64,000 nucleotides of DNA. Origin: Phycisphaerae bacterium (GTDB taxonomy: Bacteria; Planctomycetota; Phycisphaerae; SM23-33). Each line of letters starts with the position of its first letter. The first letter of the stretch is position 1. Below the pieces are notes generated by a model. That model worked only from the letters and a program-made list of their open reading frames with translations. It was not told the DNA's origin and did not search any database. Both the position numbers and the translations under genes were made by a program. Location of the stretch: contig JAGXKT010000002.1 of the NCBI GenBank assembly GCA_018335035.1, positions 62,001 to 126,000 of the forward strand, given 5' to 3'. Shown here one piece after another: positions 58,116 to 64,000 of the stretch.

Positions 58116-58388
58116 TAATGCTGCTCCTGGTCAGGTTTTGCGTTAAAGCTTGGTCGAAACGTGGCCGCGGCATTGTAGCGGAACGCTCATGTCGGGACAA
58201 GGCGGCGACGGACCCAGAAGCAATAAAGGAGGCACTTTTTTGAAATGCGGGACAAATAGTAATTCCAAAGCGGCTCACCCCGGGGGCTCGTGTGTTGCGT
58301 GGGGGGGGTGTCCGTGCGCACGTCAGGTTTCCTGCGCTTCGGGTTTGCCCGCCGTTGCCTGGGGGGCTACACTCGGTGCATCGTGGAG

Positions 58389-60044
58389 ATGCCTTATCTT
58401 CAACGCCGGTACCTCGTCAGCTTCGAAGGCCACCGCCTGCCGCACATCGTCACCGACGTGCTGATCATCGGCGGCGGGATCGCCGGGCTGCGCGCCGCGC
58501 TGGCCGCCGCTGAGTATGGCCGGGTGATCGTTGCCACCAAGGGCGATTTCCATGCGTCCAACAGCTACTACGCTCAGGGGGGGCTGGCCGCGGCGCTCGA
58601 CGAGGCCGACACGATCGAGGCGCACGTGGCCGATACCGTGGCGACCGCGGCCGGGCTGGGCGACGAGCAGGTCATCCGCCGCGTCATCGGCGCGGCGCCC
58701 GAGGCGATTGCCGAGCTGCGCGACTGGGGCGTGCCGTTCGACACGAACGACGAAGCTGCCGCTGCGCCGCTGCGCCTGGGGCGCGAGGGCGGTCACGGTC
58801 ATGCGCGGATCGTCCACGCCAACGGCGACGCGACCGGCGAAGCGGTCACGGAGGTGCTGCTGCAGCGGGTTGGCGGACGCAGGGACGTCAAGCTCTTCGA
58901 CCGCTGCTTCGTGATCGATCTGGCAACCGATCCACCTGCCGGCGGACCCGATTCGGCGGTGGTCGGTGCCCTGACGTACCACCCGCGATACGGGGTGCAG
59001 ATGATCTGGGCGCGGCAGACGATCCTCGCCGCCGGCGGCGCGGGCATGCTCTGGCGGGAGACGTCGAACCCCTCGGGCGCCACGGCCGACGCGATTGCGC
59101 TGGCGTTCCGCGCCGGTGCCGCCGTCGCCGACGCCGAGATGATGCAGTTTCACCCGACCACGCTGTATGTCGCCGGGTCCACGCGATCGCTGATTTCCGA
59201 GGCCGTCCGCGGCGAGGGCGCCCGCCTGCTCGATCGCCACGGGCGACGTTTCATGAGCGACTACCACGATATGGGCGAGCTGGCCCCGCGCGATACCGTC
59301 AGCCGCGCGATCCACCGGCAGATGGCCGAGACCGGCTCCACGCACGTCTACCTGGACGTGCGACACCTCGGTGCGGCCGCGTTCGCCGAGCGGTTCCCGC
59401 GGATCGACGCGCTGTGTCGCCAGTTCGGCATCGATCCGGGCAACGATCTGATCCCGGTTCACCCCGCCGCCCACTACATGATCGGCGGGGCGCGGGTGGA
59501 CGGCGACGGACGGACGAGCTTGCCGGGGCTGCTGGCCTGCGGCGAGGCGGCGGCCAGCGGGCTGCACGGCGCGAATCGGCTGGCGTCGAACAGCTTGCCC
59601 GAGGCGCTGGTGTTCGGTCGGCGTTGCGGTGAACTGGCCGGTCAATCCGCCGGCGCCGCGGGCGGTCGGCCCGTCCCGGCCGACATCGACTGGTTCAACA
59701 ACCCGTCCGAGCGGACCGCCCTGGACCTCGGCGACATCCGCAGCTCGCTACGGTCGCTGATGTGGCGCAACTGCGGCATCGTTCGCCGCGGCGAGCGTCT
59801 CGCCGAGACGCGAGAGATCATCTGCTTCTGGGGGCGCTACGTGCTGGACAAGGAATTCTTCGACGATCCGGACGGCTGGCAGATACAGAACATGCTCACG
59901 GCGGCGTTTGTCGTTTCCGAATGCGCCCTGCGTCGCGAGGAGACTCGCGGCGTGCACTATCGCGAGGACTTCCCCGAGACCGACCCGGGCTGGGCGCGCC
60001 ATCTGCTGGTCCGGCGCAGCGACGACCGGCTCATCGTCGAGTAG
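58389..60044 (+). CDS. nadB: L-aspartate oxidase
   Basis: DVLIIGGGIAGLRAALAA; SNSYYAQGGLAAAL; MQFHPTTLYVAGSTRSLISEAVRGEGARL; HPAAHYMIGG. Confidence 0.95.
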   Translation: MPYLQRRYLVSFEGHRLPHIVTDVLIIGGGIAGLRAALAAAEYGRVIVATKGDFHASNSYYAQGGLAAALDEADTIEAHVADTVATAAGLGDEQVIRRVIGAAPEAIAELRDWGVPFDTNDEAAAAPLRLGREGGHGHARIVHANGDATGEAVTEVLLQRVGGRRDVKLFDRCFVIDLATDPPAGGPDSAVVGALTYHPRYGVQMIWARQTILAAGGAGMLWRETSNPSGATADAIALAFRAGAAVADAEMMQFHPTTLYVAGSTRSLISEAVRGEGARLLDRHGRRFMSDYHDMGELAPRDTVSRAIHRQMAETGSTHVYLDVRHLGAAAFAERFPRIDALCRQFGIDPGNDLIPVHPAAHYMIGGARVDGDGRTSLPGLLACGEAAASGLHGANRLASNSLPEALVFGRRCGELAGQSAGAAGGRPVPADIDWFNNPSERTALDLGDIRSSLRSLMWRNCGIVRRGERLAETREIICFWGRYVLDKEFFDDPDGWQIQNMLTAAFVVSECALRREETRGVHYREDFPETDPGWARHLLVRRSDDRLIVE

Positions 60045-60052
60045 GCCCGCGG

Positions 60053-60850
60053 CTACAGGCGGCTCGGCGCCACGCCCAGCACGCGCTTGAAGACGCGCGA
60101 GAAGTGGAACGGGTCGTCGAAGCCCACGCGCCGGCCCGCCTGGCGGACCGACAGGCCCTCGCCTCGCAACAAGCGGTGCGCCCACAGAACGCACTCGCGG
60201 TGGACGTACCGCGTCGGCGTCGTGCGGAGCTCCTGGCGGAACAGGGCGTTGACGTACTGCGGCGTCAGGCCGAACGCCTCCGCCAGGTCGCGACGCGTGG
60301 GGTGTTCGGCGAGGTGCTCGCGCAAATACGCCACCATCCGTCGCATGCGCGGCGAAAGCCGGCGACCGCCCGGCTCGGCCCACTGCCGCGACAGACGCAC
60401 GTAGACCTCCTTGACGATCGTCGAGACCAGCTCGGCGCGGAACCGCCCATAGCCGCTGAACGTCTCGGCCGCTCGGCGAAACAACGCGGGTACCTCCGGA
60501 TCGTCGGACACGTCGGTCAGCGGCTGCGGCGCCGGGTCCAGCCGATACGTCCCGTCCGCGAAACGCCGCCCGGCGAGCGGCTCGTGGTGGATGCAACTGA
60601 AGAACGCCTTCTCGCAATCGCCGGCCACGCGATACACGTGGAATCGCCGCGGCGGAATCAGCAGCACCTGCCGCGGCCGGTGGATCAGCCGCCCGACGAC
60701 GTCGTCGAAATACTCGAAACGCCCCTCCACGGCGAGGATGAGTTCGACGTCGGCGATCGTTCGTCCGCCCCATTGGCGAACGGGGCCGACCGCGTGGTAA
60801 TTCGCCATCGCGACACGCGGGTCGATCTCGTGCGGGTGGCACAGACGCAT
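60053..60850 (-). CDS. AraC family transcriptional regulator
   Basis: C-terminal RRDLAEAFGLTPQYVNALFRQELRTTPTRYVHRECV…QAGRRVGFDDPFHFSRVFKRVLGVAPSRL; cupin-like N-terminus. Confidence 0.92.
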   Translation of the reverse strand: MRLCHPHEIDPRVAMANYHAVGPVRQWGGRTIADVELILAVEGRFEYFDDVVGRLIHRPRQVLLIPPRRFHVYRVAGDCEKAFFSCIHHEPLAGRRFADGTYRLDPAPQPLTDVSDDPEVPALFRRAAETFSGYGRFRAELVSTIVKEVYVRLSRQWAEPGGRRLSPRMRRMVAYLREHLAEHPTRRDLAEAFGLTPQYVNALFRQELRTTPTRYVHRECVLWAHRLLRGEGLSVRQAGRRVGFDDPFHFSRVFKRVLGVAPSRL

Positions 60851-60992
60851 GGGACCACTCCTTTGCTATCTTACGATTGTACATTGTATTGCTCGAATCG
60901 TCCATTCACAGCCGTAACGCGGGCGGTACAATGGACCCGCCGGTTTACGAACAATCATTGTGGCCGCCATCCGCGGCGAGAAGAGGGCAATC
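60851..60992. promoter_or_regulatory. Divergent control region between the AraC regulator and the URO-D family gene
   Basis: Locally AT-rich; ACAAT-C-ATTGT palindrome (60951-60961), repeated ATTGTAC/TACAAT, CGATT…AATCG pair. Confidence 0.45.
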
Positions 60993-62123
60993 ATGGCCGA
61001 CGCGACGCCGTGCCGGGACAAGTGGGCCTCCGAGATGACCGACCGCGAGCGGTTCCGCCGCCAGATGCATCACGAGCCGGTGGATCGCTGCTTCAACATG
61101 GAATTCGGCTACTGGCGGGAGAACTTCCAGCAGTGGCCGATCTTCCGCGACAACGGCATCACGAACAACGATGAGGCACACCGGTTCTTCAACTTCGACG
61201 TGATGCACGCCGTCGGCGAGCCGTGCGGCGCGTGGATGCACCCGCCGTTCGCCGAGGAAGTCATCGCCGAGACCGCCACCAAGAAGGTCATCCGCAACGG
61301 CGACGGACTGACGGCCGAGGTGTTCAAAGATGCCCACAGCAGCATTCCGCACTTCTCCGACTCGTCCATCAAGACGCCGGACGACTGGCAGCGCGTCAAG
61401 GACGAGCGATTCCGTGTGGACGACCCGGCCCGTACGGTCGACGTGGACGAGATCAAGCGGGCCCATCCGCCGGACCGCGACTATCCGCTGGCCGTGCATT
61501 GCGGCTCGATGATCGGCAAGGTCCGCGACATGCTGACGATCGAGGGCCTGGCCTACGCCGCGTTCGACTACCCCGACATGGTCGAGGACATGGTTGAGAC
61601 GTGCTGCCAACTGGTCGAGCGGTTTCTCGATCAGGTCCTCGGCGCGGTCGACTTCGACCTGGCCGCGGGGTGGGAGGACATCTCCTGCAACACCGGCCCG
61701 CTGGTGTCGATGGACTTCTTCACGAACGTCGTGGTGCCCCGCTACAAGCGGATCGGCGCCAAGCTCCGCGCCGGCGGCGTCGACATCTGGTACACGGATT
61801 CCGACGGGGACGTGCGCCCGCTGATTCCCGGCTTCCTGTCGGCCGGGCTGAACACGATGTTCCCGTTCGAGATCAACGGCTGCGGGCACCCGGGCGCGGT
61901 GTTGGACACGTACGGGCCGGAATTGCGCATCATGGGCGGGATGGACAAGATGAAGCTCCGCGCCGGGCGCGACGCGACGAAGCAATACCTCGAATCGCTG
62001 GTCCCGTACGTCAAGCGCGGCGGGTTCATCCCGTTCTGCGACCACCGCTGCCCGCCCGACGTGGACCCGGACGACTATCGCTACTACCTCGATCTCAAGG
62101 AAGACCTGCTCGGGATGCGGTAG
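60993..62123 (+). CDS. Uroporphyrinogen decarboxylase (URO-D)-family protein
   Basis: RFRRQMHHEPVDRCFNMEFGYW; C-terminal YVKRGGFIPFCDHRCPPDVDPDDYRYYL. Confidence 0.8.
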   Translation: MADATPCRDKWASEMTDRERFRRQMHHEPVDRCFNMEFGYWRENFQQWPIFRDNGITNNDEAHRFFNFDVMHAVGEPCGAWMHPPFAEEVIAETATKKVIRNGDGLTAEVFKDAHSSIPHFSDSSIKTPDDWQRVKDERFRVDDPARTVDVDEIKRAHPPDRDYPLAVHCGSMIGKVRDMLTIEGLAYAAFDYPDMVEDMVETCCQLVERFLDQVLGAVDFDLAAGWEDISCNTGPLVSMDFFTNVVVPRYKRIGAKLRAGGVDIWYTDSDGDVRPLIPGFLSAGLNTMFPFEINGCGHPGAVLDTYGPELRIMGGMDKMKLRAGRDATKQYLESLVPYVKRGGFIPFCDHRCPPDVDPDDYRYYLDLKEDLLGMR

Positions 62124-62195
62124 CGCAACGCCGCGCGTGCATTGGAGCGGCGGGCTGTTGTCATGGTGCGGCCGGCGGCGTACGATGCCGGCCTT

Positions 62196-62930
62196 ATGCC
62201 ATCGCAGGATTCACAGCCCGATGCCGGCGCGCCGTCGCTGAGCGTGTTCTTCCCGTGCTACAACGAGGCGGGCAACGTCGAGCGCGTCGCGGGCGCGGCG
62301 CTGGAGGTGCTGCCGACGCTGGCGGACGACTGGGAGGTCATCCTGGTCGACGACGGCTCGGCCGACGCGACCGGCGAGATCATCGACCGCCTCGCCGCCG
62401 GGCACGAGCGGATTCGCGCGGTGCATCACCAGCGCAACGGCGGCTACGGCGCGGCGTTGCGCAGCGGCTTCGCGGCCGCGACGAAGGATTACGTGTTCTA
62501 CACCGACGGCGACGGGCAGTTCGACCTGACCGAGCTGGGCAAGCTCCTGGCGCTGCGCGACCCGGGCGTGATCGTCAGCGGGTACCGCGCGCGGCGGCGG
62601 GACGGGATCGTCCGCCGGCTCAACGCGCGCTGCTGGGGCTGGCTGGTCAAGCGGATGCTGGGCTTCCGCTGCCGCGACGTGGACTGCGCGTTCAAGCTCT
62701 ACCCGCGCGAGCTGTTCGGCCGCATCGAGCTCAAGTCCACCGGCGCGCTGATCGACGCGGAGGTGCTCGCGCGGGCGGCGCGACTCGGCTACGAAATCCG
62801 CGATGTGCCGGTCACGCACCTGCCGCGCACGGCGGGCGAGCAGACCGGCGCGAGACTCGGCGTCATCGTCCGCGCGTTCCGCGAGCTGCGCAAGCTGCGG
62901 AAGGACATTCGAAAGCCGAAGCCCGCATGA
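62196..62930 (+). CDS. Family 2 glycosyltransferase (dolichol-phosphate mannosyltransferase-like)
   Basis: LSVFFPCYNEAGNVERV; VDDGSADATGEI; NGGYGAALRSGF; YTDGDGQFD. Confidence 0.9.
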   Translation: MPSQDSQPDAGAPSLSVFFPCYNEAGNVERVAGAALEVLPTLADDWEVILVDDGSADATGEIIDRLAAGHERIRAVHHQRNGGYGAALRSGFAAATKDYVFYTDGDGQFDLTELGKLLALRDPGVIVSGYRARRRDGIVRRLNARCWGWLVKRMLGFRCRDVDCAFKLYPRELFGRIELKSTGALIDAEVLARAARLGYEIRDVPVTHLPRTAGEQTGARLGVIVRAFRELRKLRKDIRKPKPA

Positions 62931-63031
62931 CGCCTATACCGGCGGCCGTATGGCCGAAACGAATCCGAAGCGCGAAATCGGAAGCGGCCCAGGTGTAGGG
63001 CAGGCATGTCGAAGATCCGTATGGGCCCGCG

Positions 63032-64000
63032 CTACGAATCGTCGCGCAGTGCCTTGACCGCTGCGGCGTCGCGGGCGGACAGGTCCGGATAGTCCGGGTC
63101 GCTGCCGACGTCCGGGCGGCGCTTCCAGCTTCGTTCGCAACGGGCGTAGCGCTGGCGGGCGTCGAGCACGTCCACGTCGACGATCTCGCCGTCGGGCAGG
63201 TCCTCGGCCGCCTCGATTCGCGCATGACCGACGCCCAGCATGTCCTCCAACTCGCCGCGGTAGGTCTCGCAGAAGTGCTTCGCGGCGTCGTTGCCGGGCG
63301 CGACACGGAAGACCGCCTCGGCATCCAGCGGGTTCTTGACGCCGGTCTCGCGCAGGGCCTCCAGCTTGGCCAGGCCCGCCTGGCGGAGGTCCAGCAGGCG
63401 GTCCCAGATCCACTGCGGGCCGGCCTCGAGATGGTCGGCGCTGAATTGCGCGATGTCGGGGTTCACGGGGCGCAATTCTTCGGCGGCGTCCAGCAGTCCG
63501 GCGTCGAAGGTCGGCAGATCGGCCAGGTGGACGCTGTCCGGCTCGCCGGCGGCGCGGAAGGGCACGAGTTTCCAGGCCTCCTCGGCCGTGTGCGGCAGGA
63601 TCGGCGCCAGCAGCTTGACGAGCGTCACCAGCAGCTCGTGGATCACCGTCTGCGTCGCGCGGCGGCGGTCGGAGTCCGGCAGCTCGCAGTAGAGGCGGTC
63701 CTTGACGGCCGAGAGATACACGCTCGAGGCCTGCGTGGTGCAGAACTCGTAGATCAGCCGGGTCGCGCGGTGGAATTCGTACGCGTCGTAGGCCGCCCGC
63801 ACGTCGCGGATCAGCCCGTGCATTTCCAGCCGCATCCAGCGGTCGATCGAATGGGCATCCGGCTCGGTCGCGTGGTGGGCCGGGTCGAGGTCCGCGCACG
63901 CGCCCATGCAGAACCGCAACGTGTTGCGGATCTTCCGATAGGCGTCCTCGGCCTGGGCGATCAGCCGCTCCGAGCAGCGGACGTCGTCCTGGTAGTTCTG
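63032..64000 (-). CDS. ileS: Isoleucyl-tRNA synthetase, C-terminal part (truncated by the window end)
   Basis: Reads QNYQDDVRCSERLIAQAEDAYRKIRNTLRFCMGACADLDP…KDRLYCELPDSDRRRATQTVIHELL…LAPILPHTAEEAW; terminal RCERSWKRRPDVGSDPDYPDL. Confidence 0.9.
   Translation of the reverse strand, partial: QNYQDDVRCSERLIAQAEDAYRKIRNTLRFCMGACADLDPAHHATEPDAHSIDRWMRLEMHGLIRDVRAAYDAYEFHRATRLIYEFCTTQASSVYLSAVKDRLYCELPDSDRRRATQTVIHELLVTLVKLLAPILPHTAEEAWKLVPFRAAGEPDSVHLADLPTFDAGLLDAAEELRPVNPDIAQFSADHLEAGPQWIWDRLLDLRQAGLAKLEALRETGVKNPLDAEAVFRVAPGNDAAKHFCETYRGELEDMLGVGHARIEAAEDLPDGEIVDVDVLDARQRYARCERSWKRRPDVGSDPDYPDLSARDAAAVKALRDDS

Overview
This is a 64 kb, high-GC, gene-dense bacterial chromosomal segment. The gene mix suggests a Gram-negative, Planctomycetota/Phycisphaerae-like organism: an oversized SecA, LPS-core transferases, a mreC/mreD/PBP2/rodA block, mcsA/mcsB, DUF4159 and a dual FtsX system. 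That taxonomic call is inference. I found no rRNA, tRNA, CRISPR array, prophage or transposase. Plus-strand content includes 5-FCL, an L,D-transpeptidase, secA with a SEC-C mini-gene, nifJ (PFOR), a hydrolase-GH3 pair, mreCD-mrdA-rodA, rnpA-yidD, a waaF/kinase/GT4/plsY run, nadB, a URO-D family gene and a GT2. Minus-strand content includes a DUF4159 protein, S49 peptidase, GT2, larC, scpB, an SH3-like protein, an AhbC/AhbD-like radical SAM pair, a TPR lipoprotein, GT4, LOG, mcsAB, a ~13 kb ABC/FtsX/PqqD operon, xylA, an AraC regulator and ileS (partial). The best candidate for an undescribed system is the minus-strand operon at ~43.4-56.7 kb. It encodes two LolD-like ATPases, an FtsX permease fused to an M28-peptidase-like domain with degenerate catalytic motifs, an FtsX permease whose extracytoplasmic region is an internal duplication with lipoyl-like half-motifs between the copies, an OPT-like membrane protein, a PqqD-like protein and an unknown protein. 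Other notable signals: a 160-bp element with perfect 19-bp terminal inverted repeats that supplies the stop codons of both flanking convergent genes; a SecA with three separate insertions; an ileS C-terminal zinc motif that has lost most of its cysteines; and a structured AT-rich leader upstream of a stand-alone glycogen-binding-like gene.
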